Assembly: GCA_027494035.1 (NCBI GenBank)
Contig: JAOSJQ010000018.1
Span: forward strand, 1-64,000
Source of the DNA: UTCFX2 sp002050125
Lineage (GTDB): Bacteria > Chloroflexota > Anaerolineae > Anaerolineales > UBA4823
Direction: 5' to 3'
Length of the DNA: 64,000 nt
Both the position numbers and the translations under genes were made by a program. The notes beneath the pieces are model-generated. The model had not been told where the DNA came from. It was given only the letters and a program-made list of their open reading frames with translations, and searched no databases. This document shows, one piece after another, positions 18,814 through 28,896 of the stretch (position 1 is its first letter; each line of letters starts with the position of its first letter).

Positions 18814-20100
18814 TCAGGAAAGCTTCCGAGTGGGTGTTTTCCCATCAAGCAGCGATGCCGCAATTGCTTCAACGAGTCGGGCATTTACAGCGTTTCCCAA
18901 CGCCTTGAAGGCATGAGTAGAGGCTGTTGGCAATCGGAGATTACCAAGGCTCTGAAGACGTGCCCCTTCCGTTGGGGTCATATAGCGCTTTTGCCATGCA
19001 ATGATCGGAACTTGAGTAGTTGTCATTGAGACAAGAGATGGCGAAGTTGTGGTCCTCTTCACGCGCACGCCCGAAGCTCGGAACTGAATCACGTACTGCC
19101 AGATGTTTCTCTCTTCACCCTTGCAGTTCCACTCGAATTTCTGCAAGCTAGGTGGAAACTGAAGTACTTCCGTAATCCACCCATCGAGCCACTCTTTATG
19201 ACGGGAGTACAATTCTCGATTTTGGCGGATGAACTGGATTTTCCAGTCAGGAAAGACCGCCTGCTTAGTCCGCGCGTATGAAGGCAACGAGGTCCACAGG
19301 GTTTCTGAATCTAGGTGAGAAAGCGCGACACCATGACTCCCCCTATACTTGCGTAGGTGTTCAATGCCTACCGCATAGGGTGTTGTGCCCTCAAAGGGAT
19401 AGGTCGCCCCAAATTCCATTGACCAGATTGGAAATGATGGCAACTGCTCATTTTCGGGGAATAGATCGAGGAATTTCTGCCAGACCTCGAGACACTTAAC
19501 CACTTGGCTTGTCAAACCGCGAGCCTCAGGAGGATTGTCATCAAGGATACTCAGGATGGACGTTTCAGCCTCGGGAGACTCTGTGGGCCAGGAGAAGCTT
19601 GATAGGCCAGCACGACTGGCAACGATAAAAACTCGCTCCCGTATTTGTGGGATTCCGAACCGATGCGGTGATAACTGCCGGAAATCTACCTCATAGCCTT
19701 CATTGTTCTCAAGTTGGGACCGAATCATCTGCCAAGTGCGGCCACCGTCGTGCTTTATCAGGTTGGGCACATTTTCAAGCATTACATAAGCGGGCTGATG
19801 TTGGTGAATCACACGCAAGACATAATCAAAAAGATCACCCCATTGCGGGCAAGAAAAACCTTTTTGGCTGCCTGCTTTCGAAAAGGGCTGACACGGAAAA
19901 CCGGCACATAAAATGTCGTGAGCTGGAATGCTCTCCACGGGTATTAGACGGATATCACCTTCGGGCAAAATCCCGAAGTTTTCTCTGTAGTTTTCTCTCA
20001 GAACATCATCGATTTCACTTGCAAATACACAAGTGTGGCCCAGTCTGCTGAGAGCAATATGAAAGCCTCCAAGCCCAGCAAAGAGGTCAATGAAGTCCAT
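18814..20100 (-). CDS. DNA (cytosine-5) methyltransferase
   Basis: Transfers a methyl group from S-adenosylmethionine to cytosine C5 in a specific DNA site. Motif I is MDFIDLFAGLGGFHIAL at the very start. Motif IV is GFPCQPFSKAG with the catalytic Cys70. ENVPNL and QIRERVFIVA (motifs VI and VIII) follow, and the C-terminal motif X is KALGNAVNARLVEAIA. I place the start at 20100 (ggtgag just upstream, motif I at residue 3 onward as is usual); an upstream in-frame start would add 29 residues. It protects host DNA against the downstream nuclease genes. The variable target-recognition region spans ~residues 180-340. Confidence 0.92.
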   Translation of the reverse strand: MDFIDLFAGLGGFHIALSRLGHTCVFASEIDDVLRENYRENFGILPEGDIRLIPVESIPAHDILCAGFPCQPFSKAGSQKGFSCPQWGDLFDYVLRVIHQHQPAYVMLENVPNLIKHDGGRTWQMIRSQLENNEGYEVDFRQLSPHRFGIPQIRERVFIVASRAGLSSFSWPTESPEAETSILSILDDNPPEARGLTSQVVKCLEVWQKFLDLFPENEQLPSFPIWSMEFGATYPFEGTTPYAVGIEHLRKYRGSHGVALSHLDSETLWTSLPSYARTKQAVFPDWKIQFIRQNRELYSRHKEWLDGWITEVLQFPPSLQKFEWNCKGEERNIWQYVIQFRASGVRVKRTTTSPSLVSMTTTQVPIIAWQKRYMTPTEGARLQSLGNLRLPTASTHAFKALGNAVNARLVEAIAASLLDGKTPTRKLS

Positions 20101-20242
20101 CGGCTCACCAAATTTGCTTAACAAAGGAAACGGAAAACTGCAACTAAACATTATTTTACCTGCCTTACGGACATTTGTACAGCTCAAGGGGTATGTTTTT
20201 TGTTATCAGACGAGTCTATGGGAAAAATTGACGGGGCTTGGT

Positions 20243-20716
20243 TCATTTTGGGCTGAGAATTGACGTTCCCAGTCGCTCTTCCAACGCTCCCATAATCTGG
20301 TCAACGCATTCCTGAAGTGACCGCTTAATATCCGTTTCCCAAAAACGAAGGACCAACCACCCGTTGTTTTCAAGCTTGGAAGTGTTCTCTTGGTCCCGCT
20401 CCATGTTGCGCTCAATCTTCTGAATCCAATACATTGAGTTGCTACCCGAATATAACTTTAGTTTTTGAGTAGACCAGTCTCTGCCATGCCAAAAGTCACC
20501 ATCACAGAATATTGCGACTTTCGCACGCACGAAGACTATGTCTGGCTTCCCTGGAAGGGAGACTACATTTTTGCGGTATCTGAGACCCATATGCCAGAGT
20601 CTTTTTCGGAGCAGAACCTCATGCGTGGTATCCTTGCTCCGATTGGCACGCTTGGCGCGAGAGCTTGCCGCTGATGCCGGTGCTAGTCCGGAAAAAGAAG
20701 GGTTTCTTCTGGCCAT
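20243..20716 (-). CDS. vsr: Vsr very-short-patch-repair endonuclease
   Basis: 157 residues. Nicks next to T:G mismatches that arise when 5-methylcytosine deaminates, so it is the natural companion of the C5 methyltransferase. Signature segments: KDTTHEVLLRKRLWHMGLRY, KPDIVFVRAKVAIFCDGDFW with catalytic Asp and following HGRDW, then WIQKIERNMERDQ and GWLVLRFWETDI. The length is typical. It is first in the minus-strand operon, divergent from the ParB-like gene across ~190 bp that must hold both promoters. Confidence 0.9.
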   Translation of the reverse strand: MARRNPSFSGLAPASAASSRAKRANRSKDTTHEVLLRKRLWHMGLRYRKNVVSLPGKPDIVFVRAKVAIFCDGDFWHGRDWSTQKLKLYSGSNSMYWIQKIERNMERDQENTSKLENNGWLVLRFWETDIKRSLQECVDQIMGALEERLGTSILSPK

Positions 20717-20906
20717 TTACGCATAATCGAGTATTATTTCAGTGAAGAGCGATTGAGTTCCCCTACTATTCTTGGATCATCGTTGTGGTTGTCTACGGGC
20801 TGAACAAGAACTATGACAATAATATCCTTGGAAGTTGACAATCCCAACTTTCAGTAACAATGCTGCGGGAAGCCGGTTGAGCATTGAGCGTGTCAGGAGA
20901 TTAGTG

Positions 20907-22016
20907 ATGGCGATCAGCACAAGGATCGAATACGTCAGGCTTGAAGAATTGTACCTGGACCCATTAAATCCCCGCCTTGGGCGAAACAACATCGGACGCG
21001 ATGTCCCCCAAGAACGAGTCCTCGAATTAATGGAGGACTGGACTCTGGAGGAGTTAGCAGTCTCGTATTTAGAGAGTGGGGGCTTCTGGACCCAAGAAGC
21101 CCTAATTGTCACACGAGAGCGCTTGTACAATGGCGAAGTATTAGTCGTTGTCGAGGGAAACCGTAGACTTGCTGCACTGAAGTACCTGAAGTCGGCATAT
21201 GAAGGCAGGCCGCTGAACAGGAAATGGAAACTAATTGCAGAGAGTGCGGAAGCTCCTGACAACCTTTTCACTGCAATTCCTTATGTCTTAGCCGATGACC
21301 GAAGCGACGTCGAAGCTTTTCTGGGGTTCCGACATGTTACGGGAATAAAAGAGTGGCGTCCTGCAGAAAAGGCAGAATTCATAGCGAAATTGATAGATGA
21401 CCGAGAGATGACGTATGAGCAAGTTAGCAGGAAAATCGGCAGTCGAACCCCTACTGTTCGACAGAACTACATTGCTTATCGAATGTTACGGCAGATGGAA
21501 AACACGGTTGATGACTTTCCAGTTCAATTAGCAGAAGAGCGCTTCAGTGTGATGTACCTCTCATTGCGTACTCAGGGTGTTCAGCAATACTTGGACATAA
21601 ATGTAATGGCCGAGCCCTCAGAGGCACACACCCCGGTTCCTGAGGCGAAGACCGGGAATCTTCGCTACTACACCCGGTGGATATTTGGAAATCAGGAACA
21701 ATCACCGCTTTTCACTGATTCGAGACAGGTTGACGATTTTGGGAAAATCCTTGAAAGTGAAGAGGCTGTTTCCTATTTGGAGGAGACTCAAAGACCTCGC
21801 TTCGAGATCGCGTTTCAACGCGCGGGCGGCGATATAGCAGAAATCATTCGCCTCATAGATGAGGCCGCAAACAATGTGGAATTGTCATTGACTCGGGCTC
21901 ACCACTATAGAGATGTTGTGAAACTTCATGTCGCGGTCTCGAGATTGGTTTCAGATGTGGAACAGTTGGCTTCGATCTTTCCGAAGAGTCGCCAAGAGAG
22001 CGAGAGGGATAGTTAG
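20907..22016 (+). CDS. ParB/sulfiredoxin-like nuclease-domain protein
   Basis: 369 residues from the ATG at 20907 (caggaga upstream); an earlier in-frame ATG at 20835 adds 24 residues inside the promoter region. The ParB N-terminal fold is visible: EELYLDPLNPRLGRNN, VVVEGNRRLAALKYLKSA (the E-G-x-R-R/H-R-x-x-A motif), FLGFRHVTGIKEWRPAEKAE and a helix-turn-helix-like MTYEQVSRKIGSRTPTVRQNY. ParB-type proteins bind or cut DNA using CTP or ATP. There is no ParA beside it, so plasmid partition is unlikely. The next gene starts 3 bp after its stop, which suggests a defence cassette. Confidence 0.75.
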   Translation: MAISTRIEYVRLEELYLDPLNPRLGRNNIGRDVPQERVLELMEDWTLEELAVSYLESGGFWTQEALIVTRERLYNGEVLVVVEGNRRLAALKYLKSAYEGRPLNRKWKLIAESAEAPDNLFTAIPYVLADDRSDVEAFLGFRHVTGIKEWRPAEKAEFIAKLIDDREMTYEQVSRKIGSRTPTVRQNYIAYRMLRQMENTVDDFPVQLAEERFSVMYLSLRTQGVQQYLDINVMAEPSEAHTPVPEAKTGNLRYYTRWIFGNQEQSPLFTDSRQVDDFGKILESEEAVSYLEETQRPRFEIAFQRAGGDIAEIIRLIDEAANNVELSLTRAHHYRDVVKLHVAVSRLVSDVEQLASIFPKSRQESERDS

Positions 22017-22018
22017 GT

Positions 22019-22960
22019 ATGCTCTCAATTCCCACTAGCTTCGCGCGGTCAACGGAACAGCATAACGTAAAACTCCAGGCGTTATGTGACTGGATTGAGG
22101 GAAGCTTGCTTTTCGATGCCTTAACACAAAGTATTTCATATAGTGACATCATCGATGTGCTTCTTGAAGAGCAGATATACGACGATCAAGATTTCGCGTC
22201 AGAGTTAGTAAGGAGCGCATGGGCCGAGATTCGTCGGCGTCAACGAAGTCCGGATCAAGGAAGTCCTTTTGAGATTGAGACAAATCGAATTATTCGCTTG
22301 CGCCCTTGGGAAGAAGTGCCTGAATATAGCTTCTGCTTGCTGTTATCCCTTGGTGTATGGCTTGGTCTCCAGAGAGTATGGCAAGAAAAATTTGGCGGCG
22401 GTTACACCGAGCAAGGCGAGTTGTTTGAATTATTAACGAAAGAAGCGCTTGCGAAGCAGTTCCCCGACTGGAAATTCAGTCTCACTGGTTGGTCCCGCAC
22501 ATCTGCGAGGAAATTGGCTGAGGTTGTCAGTGTAATTGTGGATTTGCTGCGAGAGGAGGTTGGCAAACTAGAGTGGGCGGGGTCGAATGCAAATGAGGCT
22601 GGACTTGATTTGCTTTGTTATCGGTCATTTGCTGACGAACGTGTTGGAATTCCAGTTTATCTTATACAGTGTGCCACTGGAGCCAATTGGAGGAGCAAGG
22701 TACATACTCCTGACATTAATCTATGGAAGCACATTATTGATTTTGCAGCAACGCCGCTTAAAGGTTTTGCGATACCATTTGCCCTATCTGAAGAGGAGTT
22801 CAGGCAGAACTGTGTGTTAGTAAATGGTTTCCTGATTGATCGTTACAGAATTCTCGCTGCAAGTTCGGGATCAGAAGAATGGGTCTCGCCTGATTTACGA
22901 AGTCGACTAGTTGAGTGGATGGAACCGCGAGCAGCCGAACTCCCATATTCGGATGGCTGA
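22019..22960 (+). CDS. Putative restriction-nuclease-like protein
   Basis: 313 residues starting 3 bp after the ParB-like stop, so translationally coupled. The N-terminal half is helical. In the C-terminal half, NEAGLDLLCYRSFADERVGI … VYLIQCATGANW has the spacing of a PD-(D/E)XK core (E-x-x-x-D-L-L, then Q-C-A in place of E-x-K). That is a weak motif match and the lysine is absent. I therefore propose a nuclease-like or degenerate nuclease fold in a three-gene cassette, with no close family recognised. Confidence 0.55.
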   Translation: MLSIPTSFARSTEQHNVKLQALCDWIEGSLLFDALTQSISYSDIIDVLLEEQIYDDQDFASELVRSAWAEIRRRQRSPDQGSPFEIETNRIIRLRPWEEVPEYSFCLLLSLGVWLGLQRVWQEKFGGGYTEQGELFELLTKEALAKQFPDWKFSLTGWSRTSARKLAEVVSVIVDLLREEVGKLEWAGSNANEAGLDLLCYRSFADERVGIPVYLIQCATGANWRSKVHTPDINLWKHIIDFAATPLKGFAIPFALSEEEFRQNCVLVNGFLIDRYRILAASSGSEEWVSPDLRSRLVEWMEPRAAELPYSDG

Positions 22961-23013
22961 AAGATTCCTATCGTCAGGAGCAGTTGACATGAGTAGGTCT
23001 TTCGGCTTGGTGG

Positions 23014-23688
23014 ATGAAAAAAACTTTCGAGGCCGATTTCTTCCTGGAGAAGCTATCGAAAGCAGGACTAGATATGTTTGCCGCCCGCTGCTACTTCAGT
23101 GCATTTGTGGCCGCAGCACGAAGCATAACTCTTGCATTGCAGGCTGTAATGCAAGACACAAATGGATTCGACGAATGGTATAAGGAGCAACAAGAAACGC
23201 TAACTGAAGACGAGATTGCGAAATTCTTTGTTCGAACACGTAACGAGATTCAGCACGTTGGTTTGACACCTCTCAATTCAGGATGCTGCTGGCACGATGA
23301 TCACGGACAACTCAAAGTCCAATATCAATTTAGCAAGGATTTTGACCAACCAGCACCTGGCGCGCCGGATATTGATGTTGTTTCTACCTGTAGCTACTAC
23401 TTAACGAGCCTTATCCAGGTCGTTTATGACTGTTATCGAGAATTTGGGCCTACAATTGATCCGGACCAGTACTATACGCTCGAAAATTTGCGTGGGTTGG
23501 GACTCACAATCGAGGATGTCGAGGAAGAACTCGGACTCCCTAGGGGCTGGACCTTCGTTGAATCTGGCACAGATCAAGATAGGATTGAAGCGCTGCGGCG
23601 CAGTGCTCCTAGAACTGAGATCGACACAATGTTCGAAAAGTACCTTGGTAAAACTAGATTCTTGGATGATGAAGACCGGGACATCTAG
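23014..23688 (+). CDS. HEPN-like protein, third gene of ParB cassette
   Basis: 224 residues, 53 bp after the preceding gene. The N-terminal ~75 residues are helical (AARCYFSAFVAAARSITLAL) and end with FFVRTRNEIQHVG, an R-N-E-I-Q-H that fits the Rx4-6H RNase signature of HEPN domains. HEPN proteins are frequent toxins and abortive-infection effectors. The remainder (CSYYLTSLIQVVYDCYREFG and an acidic C-terminus) is not recognised. The call depends on that short motif plus the helical context, so confidence is moderate. If right, the cassette combines a DNA sensor (ParB-like), a nuclease-like protein and an RNase. Confidence 0.5.
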   Translation: MKKTFEADFFLEKLSKAGLDMFAARCYFSAFVAAARSITLALQAVMQDTNGFDEWYKEQQETLTEDEIAKFFVRTRNEIQHVGLTPLNSGCCWHDDHGQLKVQYQFSKDFDQPAPGAPDIDVVSTCSYYLTSLIQVVYDCYREFGPTIDPDQYYTLENLRGLGLTIEDVEEELGLPRGWTFVESGTDQDRIEALRRSAPRTEIDTMFEKYLGKTRFLDDEDRDI

Positions 23689-23870
23689 ACCGTATGATGT
23701 GCCCGTGTGGAATCACATATGATCGATTGCCAACTTGAGAGCCCCGGCTAGAGGTAGGTGCTACTGGCATCTCTTGGACTGAATCGCTTTCTTCCATCCA
23801 ATGGGCAACGTGGCAATGAGAAAGTGGAAAGCTCTATGGAAATTGTAACAGCATGTTGTTAAGCTGTAGA

Positions 23871-25450
23871 GTTAAGCGACCATTTCCCATGTCCAGGAAT
23901 ACGCACCGATGCCGTAAACAAGCCGCATGAACCCAGATGAAAAAGCACTGCACGAACTGGACAAGGCAACCCTGGTCGCTATCATCCTCGAACTGCGCGA
24001 GATGATTGGGCAACTGACTGCGCGTATCCAGGACCTGGAAGACCAGCTTGCCAAGAACAGCGGCAACAGCGGTAAACCGCCGAGCAGCGATGGGTTGAGA
24101 AAAAAGCCTGCACCCAAGAGCCTACGGGCCAAAGGGCAGCGACGGACGGGCGGACAACCGGGCCATCCAGGACACACGCTGGAACTGGTGAGCAACCCGG
24201 AGCACATCGAAGTGCACCGGTTGGCGACCTGCCCCCAGTGTCAGCACGACCTGAGCGAAGCACCGGTGCTGGCCGTTGAGCGGCGGCAGGTATTTGATGT
24301 GCCTCCGGTGGTCATTGAAGTGACCGAACATCAGGTGCCCGTCGTGTGTTGCCCCAACTGTCAGACGCACGTGAAAGCGGCGTTTCCAGCAGATGTGACC
24401 CAGCCGGTGCAGTACGGAGAGCGGTTGAAAGCCCAGGCGGTCTACCTCACTGGGTACCAGTTGCTGCCGGTGGCACGAACCTGTGAAGTCTTTGAGGACC
24501 TGTACGGTCATCGGCCCAGCGAAGCGTTGGTCTTGAGTGCGACAGAGGCGCTGCATGAGCAGCTTGACCCCGCCCTGAGCGCAATCCGCGACCAGATTAT
24601 TCGGGCGGACGTGGTCCATGCCGATGAAAGCGGTCTGCGGGTGGAAGGCCAGCTCAACTGGCTGCATGTGCTCTCGACGGAACGCTTGACCCATTACACC
24701 GTGCATCCCAGGCGTGGACAAGTTGCCATGCGTGACATTGGGCTGCTGGCTGACTATCAGGGTCGTGCCATCCATGATGCTCTGGCCGCCTATTTCCAGT
24801 TCGACAAGTGCACTCATGCGCTCTGCAACGCCCATCATCTACGTGAACTACGCTTCGTTACCGAACAATACGGGCAGGCGTGGGCCGGTGAAATGGCCCA
24901 GTTGCTGCTGAACATCAAAGCCGAGGTCGCCCAAACCCTTGACGCCATGACGCTGCCACCCGACCGCCTCGCGTACTACGAAACCTGTTTTGACGTGCTG
25001 CTCCAGGCTGGTTTTGACGCCAATCCGTCCCCAGCCACACCTCCACCGCGTCAACGCGGGCGCAAAAAACAATCGCCCCCGAAAAATCTGTTGGACCGCC
25101 TGTCCAGGTACAAAGCTGAGACGCTGGCTTTCATGCACGATTTCCGCGTGCCCTTCGATAACAACCTTGCCGAGCGTGACCTGCGCATGATCAAGGTCAA
25201 ACAGAAAGTCTCCGGCACGTTTCGCACACGCTCCGGCGCAGAAATCTTCTGCGATATCCGCAGTTACATCTCAACCGTTCGGAAGCAGGGTGCGAATGTG
25301 CTGGCTGCTCTCCACGATGCCTTGTTAGGTTACGGAGTATACTGTCTGATAACTACAATCCGTTGCTCAAACACGAATCCTTCGGAGGTGGCTCTTTCTG
25401 TTGTTAGCACATGCTCAATAGCCTTTATCCCAGCGCCTATAGGTGGCTAG
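23871..25450 (+). mobile_element. IS66-family element, right end apparently missing
   Basis: Left end proposed at gttaagcgaccatttccc (23871-23888), which resembles IS66-type termini (GTAA-x-CGACC-like). A reverse complement of this end was not found beyond 25320, where the transposase tail turns into unrelated sequence, so the right end is probably deleted. No accessory IS66 genes (TnpA/TnpB) are present. Confidence 0.5.
23927..25450 (+). CDS. IS66-family transposase, altered C-terminus
   Basis: 507 residues. N-terminal coiled coil (LHELDKATLVAIILELREMI …), basic linker GNSGKPPSSDG typical of IS66, then a zinc-binding CPQCQHD … CCPNCQTH and the DDE domain: VVHADESGLRVEG (first Asp), AYFQFDKCTHALCNAHHLRE with the C-x-AH-x-x-R/L-E signature, and late FDNNLAERDLRMIKVKQKVSG. 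After LAALHDALLGY the final ~35 residues lack family resemblance, which fits loss of the element's right end. It separates the ParB cassette from the DUF499 operon. Confidence 0.85.
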   Translation: MNPDEKALHELDKATLVAIILELREMIGQLTARIQDLEDQLAKNSGNSGKPPSSDGLRKKPAPKSLRAKGQRRTGGQPGHPGHTLELVSNPEHIEVHRLATCPQCQHDLSEAPVLAVERRQVFDVPPVVIEVTEHQVPVVCCPNCQTHVKAAFPADVTQPVQYGERLKAQAVYLTGYQLLPVARTCEVFEDLYGHRPSEALVLSATEALHEQLDPALSAIRDQIIRADVVHADESGLRVEGQLNWLHVLSTERLTHYTVHPRRGQVAMRDIGLLADYQGRAIHDALAAYFQFDKCTHALCNAHHLRELRFVTEQYGQAWAGEMAQLLLNIKAEVAQTLDAMTLPPDRLAYYETCFDVLLQAGFDANPSPATPPPRQRGRKKQSPPKNLLDRLSRYKAETLAFMHDFRVPFDNNLAERDLRMIKVKQKVSGTFRTRSGAEIFCDIRSYISTVRKQGANVLAALHDALLGYGVYCLITTIRCSNTNPSEVALSVVSTCSIAFIPAPIGG

Positions 25451-25647
25451 CCGTTGACTGTCAGCCAATGAACTAGCACGTCAAACTTCACTTGTGCGGA
25501 CCAAATATGCGGCAGCCGGGCACAGTGCTCTTCGTCATTGCGCTTTGTGCGTCGTTCGGTGTTGTCTCGCCAGATTCGAACCCTGGCGGTTGTCCTTCGA
25601 TTTCACCGGGGGATCATTGACACTGCTTGAGTTGGGAGGAGTTCTGA

Positions 25648-26358
25648 ATGTTATCCGTCTTTCGCGCCTGTGAACCTCGTGCAGAAGTATTGTCGGGAGA
25701 TCTGCGGGAAGAGATTTTCGCCGCACGACTGCGGGATGTTATAGAAGACCATGCTGATGAGGTTTACTCGAATCCTGATCTATTCTTTGATAACACTTAT
25801 CCTACAGCGGGTTTGAGATTATTGCTGAGCGAGGCTCTTGGCCGGCTCTCTGGGGCTAATCCAGCTAACAATGCCATCATCCGGCTAGAGACGTCTTTCG
25901 GTGGCGGAAAGACTCACAACCTGATCGCGCTTTTTCACGTAGCTTCCGGATACGTTCCTCCAACACACTTTCTCGATGTCGATCTCGTCCCATCTCCTGG
26001 AGCAATAAGGATCGCTGGTGTTGTCGGCTCAGACCTCGAACCCACTATAGGTCTCCAGCGTGACGAGGCAACAACCTACACTCTGTGGGGAGAGATCGCT
26101 TTTCAACTCGGCGGCGCGTCAGCATATGAGCTGGTCCAACAGAGCGAAATAGACAAGACCGCACCGGGGACAGGACTGCTAGAACAGTTGATCGGTGACT
26201 CTCCAACATTGATTATGCTCGATGAGGTTGCTCGCCACCTTCGTTCGGCGAAAACCGTTCCGACAGCAACAGGGCGGTCTGACCTGGCCGAACAGACCGT
26301 TGCCTTTCTCATGTCACTCTTCGAGAAGGCGCGCGTGCGTCAGGCTGGCATGGCCTAA
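25648..26358 (+). pseudogene. DUF499-type AAA ATPase, N-terminal part, split by ISAs1
   Basis: About 233 residues of an AAA+ protein: IIRLETSFGGGKTHNLIALFH is the P-loop and LIMLDEVARHLRS the Walker B. The sequence matches the DUF499 family that accompanies DUF1156 methyltransferases. Coding similarity ends at LFEKARVR near 26340 and the frame stops in IS sequence at 26358. The rest of the gene resumes at ~27490. Normal proteins of this kind are around 1000 residues; roughly 300 are missing between the two halves, so insertion was accompanied by a deletion. The gene must be inactive unless the assembly is wrong. Confidence 0.75.
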
Positions 26359-27417
26359 GGCTTGACCAGGGGCCTAAGCGCTTGACCAGGGAGATGACCG
26401 TATTGCGTAAGGCGGCTAAGGCCTGCGGCGCGGAGCCAGACCGAACCCGGCAAGCATCTTCACCCAGCACCACATCACGGGAACGATGGAGCTGATTTTC
26501 AATCGACCAGTGTCCCCGCCAGCGGGTCAACACCGTCATCAGATCAATCTGGTCAGGTGTGAGACTCAAGACCCCGTACTCGACCTCGGTGGTAACTTCT
26601 CCTGTGGCCAGGGAAACCACGCGGCGTTCCAGGCGTAGTCCTTGTTCGACACCCGGCCAATTCACATACCCTTTGAGGTCGGCACTGGCTGACAAAGTGC
26701 GCGTTTCAAGCCGTCCATGCCCCTTGGAGACCTGCTGAACTACCCGTTGCTCCTGTTGCGGGCCAGGCGGTAGCGCAAACAGCAGCGCCACGTCCGCTTT
26801 GAGCGTCGGTTGGTTGTCGCCCACCACCATCAAATAGGCCCCCCTTTTTCCACGATCAGCGCGGCTGTTTCGCGTTGGGTGTGTAAAGCATCACACGTAA
26901 CCAGCACGCCTTCCAAGGCGAGCTTTGCCAACACCTCCCGCGCAATCGGGATTTCGTTGGTTTTGGGGCCCACTACCTGTTGTCCTAACACCAGCTCCAA
27001 CTCATGGACAAAGGCACTCAGCAAATGCACAGCAGCTTGTTCTCCTGTGCGACTTCCCCGTAAGGTTTTGCCATCCAGGGCCACTCCCGCCCACCGTTCG
27101 ACCTGATAGGCCTGGGCAACCTGTCCAGCCCAGTGCTGAAGACCGGCTTCGAGTTCGGCAATATCCAGGTCGCGCAACACCGTGCGAATGGTTTCGTAGC
27201 CCGGCACACGCGACCTTTTCATCCCCAGCACCCGGCTCACCGTCCACCGCTGCTCTTGTACCCACCGCGCTATTCCCCGTATGCTGTTTTCTCCGCTCAA
27301 CAGCGCCAGGAATACCAGCGTCAGCACCGTCCCTACTTCATACCGTTTGCCGGATGGCTTGCGCCAGTCGCGCACTCCAGCAAAGACCTCTACTAAGGGG
27401 GGAATGAGTTCTGGCAT
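26309..27417 (-). pseudogene. ISAs1-family transposase, frameshifted
   Basis: 27417-26830 encodes the N-terminal part (DWRKPSGKRYEVGTVLTLVF, the DDE_Tnp_1-associated region, then GVALDGKTLRGSR with the first Asp). The frame ends in a stop at 26830, and the rest (VVGDNQPTLKADV, RWRGHWSIENQLHRSRDVVLG with the catalytic Glu, and LAALRNTVISLVKR) is in the next frame down to ~26360. The break falls in a G6-A5 run, and one extra G restores the reading frame. It may be a real mutation or a consensus error. This element splits the DUF499 gene on the other strand. Confidence 0.8.
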
Positions 27418-27463
27418 GGGTTGTCGTCTCCGTTCTATCCTTCTTTCTCAGTCTGACTGAGGT

Positions 27464-28324
27464 TTGGCTCAAGGGGGGTATTTCAGGCCTGTCTTTTTCC
27501 CCAGCGAACCGGCAGACGTGGATGATGATGCGGGAACGCCCAAATTAGTGATTGTTCACTACGATGCCGCCATCGCCGCCACCGAAAATCCAGCCCCACC
27601 CGATCTGATCATGCGGCTCTTCAACCATACCGGCGCGCAGGAAGGGTATCGGACTTTCAAGAACAACCTGGTCTTTCTCGTGGCGGACCGCGATCAGGTG
27701 GACAACATGGTTTCCAATGCGCAGCGTTATCTCGCCATTCAACGCATCCTCAGCGACCCGGAGCGAATGAGTGAGTTCTATGATGATCAGCGGCAAAAAC
27801 TCAAACGTATGGGCGACAGCGCTGAGCTAGAAGTGCGTGTGGCCATTACCAAGTCGTACAAGTGGCTCTACTATCCCAGCGGGGACACGCCGCAAGCCTA
27901 CGGCAACCTGGCGCGTGAACCCCTGCAAGCCCAGGATCAGGGTGAAGTGAACGTTGACCAGAGTGAGGTCGTACTGCGCGTCCTCAAGTCGCTGGAAAAG
28001 GTCCAGACCCAAGATGCCCAACCGCTCTCGGCCAAATTCATCAAGGCACGAGCGTGGGATATGGGCCAGACGCATCTCAGCACCGAAGACTTGCGCAAAG
28101 CCTTCGCCCGCAAGATGAACCTGCGCATAATGTTGGACCTCAACCAACTCAAGAAAACCGTCCGCAACGGGATCGAACAAAGCGTTTGGATTTACTATGA
28201 CGCTGCCGAGCAGATGGGATACAGCGCCGAGTCTCCATCGCCTGCGATCCAGATCGGTGATGAAGCGCAGGCTCTACGTTCCCGGAGGAATATGAGCGCC
28301 TCGGCTGGCCAATCAAGGGTGTGA
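27464..28324 (+). pseudogene. DUF499-type ATPase, middle/C-terminal part
   Basis: Host coding resumes at about 27490 (FFPSEPADVDDDAGTPKLVI). It continues with the helical region FKNNLVFLVADRDQVDNMVS and KSYKWLYYPSGDTPQAYG, a segment typical of the later part of DUF499 proteins. The frame ends at 28322-28324. Just before, at about 28275-28290, the neighbouring frame takes over with PEEYERLGWPIKGVTP, so a short frameshift separates this part from the final piece. Confidence 0.7.
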
Positions 28325-28896
28325 CGCCGGTTGTCGTTATTCCGCCAGGGGGAGGAACGCAGGTTGATCGCTGCCCGATCTGCAAGAACCCAATCGATGA
28401 GTGCACCTGCGGAACGGTCCTGCCACCGGTACGCGAAGCGCTGCAAGGCTCCGGTGCGCCTGCTCAGGCTTTCCAGCGGATCCACGATCTCTGCGCGGAC
28501 CAGGAAGTTGAATGGCTCCGTCAATTGACCATCAACATCCAGGGTGATGGGCAGCAGGGTGCCAATGAAGTTCGCGCGCTGGGACTGGCTATTCCTCAGA
28601 TGGGCAAGGGCAGTTTCTGGGTGGAACAGAGTCTGACCGCAGAGTTCGATGGGGGTGAACAGATCCACGTATCGTTCAAAGGCGGTTGGGATCGCTACAA
28701 GAGGCTCAAGCAGGTGACCGATACCTTTGCGCAGGAAGGGCGCAAAGTCAACGCGCGCACCACGCTGACGGTCGGCTTCCCGCAGGGTCTGGAAGTGAGG
28801 GGCGATCAGTTCAGGACGATCTACGATGTGTTCTCCCAGATGGGGTTTGGACACATAACTGTGCGCGCCGAACCCTCTGAAGAGGATGGTCACTGA
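28321..28896 (+). pseudogene. DUF499-type ATPase, C-terminal piece with zinc knuckle
   Basis: Opens with a GTG overlapping the previous stop, but the same frame already reads TFPEEYERLGWPIKG upstream of it. The piece is therefore better seen as the frameshifted C-terminus of the DUF499 protein than as a separate gene. It has a four-cysteine cluster CPICKNPIDECTC near its start, followed by a ~130-residue alpha/beta domain (EVEWLRQLTINIQGDGQQGA, FKGGWDRYKRLKQVTDTF). Its stop overlaps the start of the ASCH gene (TGATG), showing the operon layout. Confidence 0.55.
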
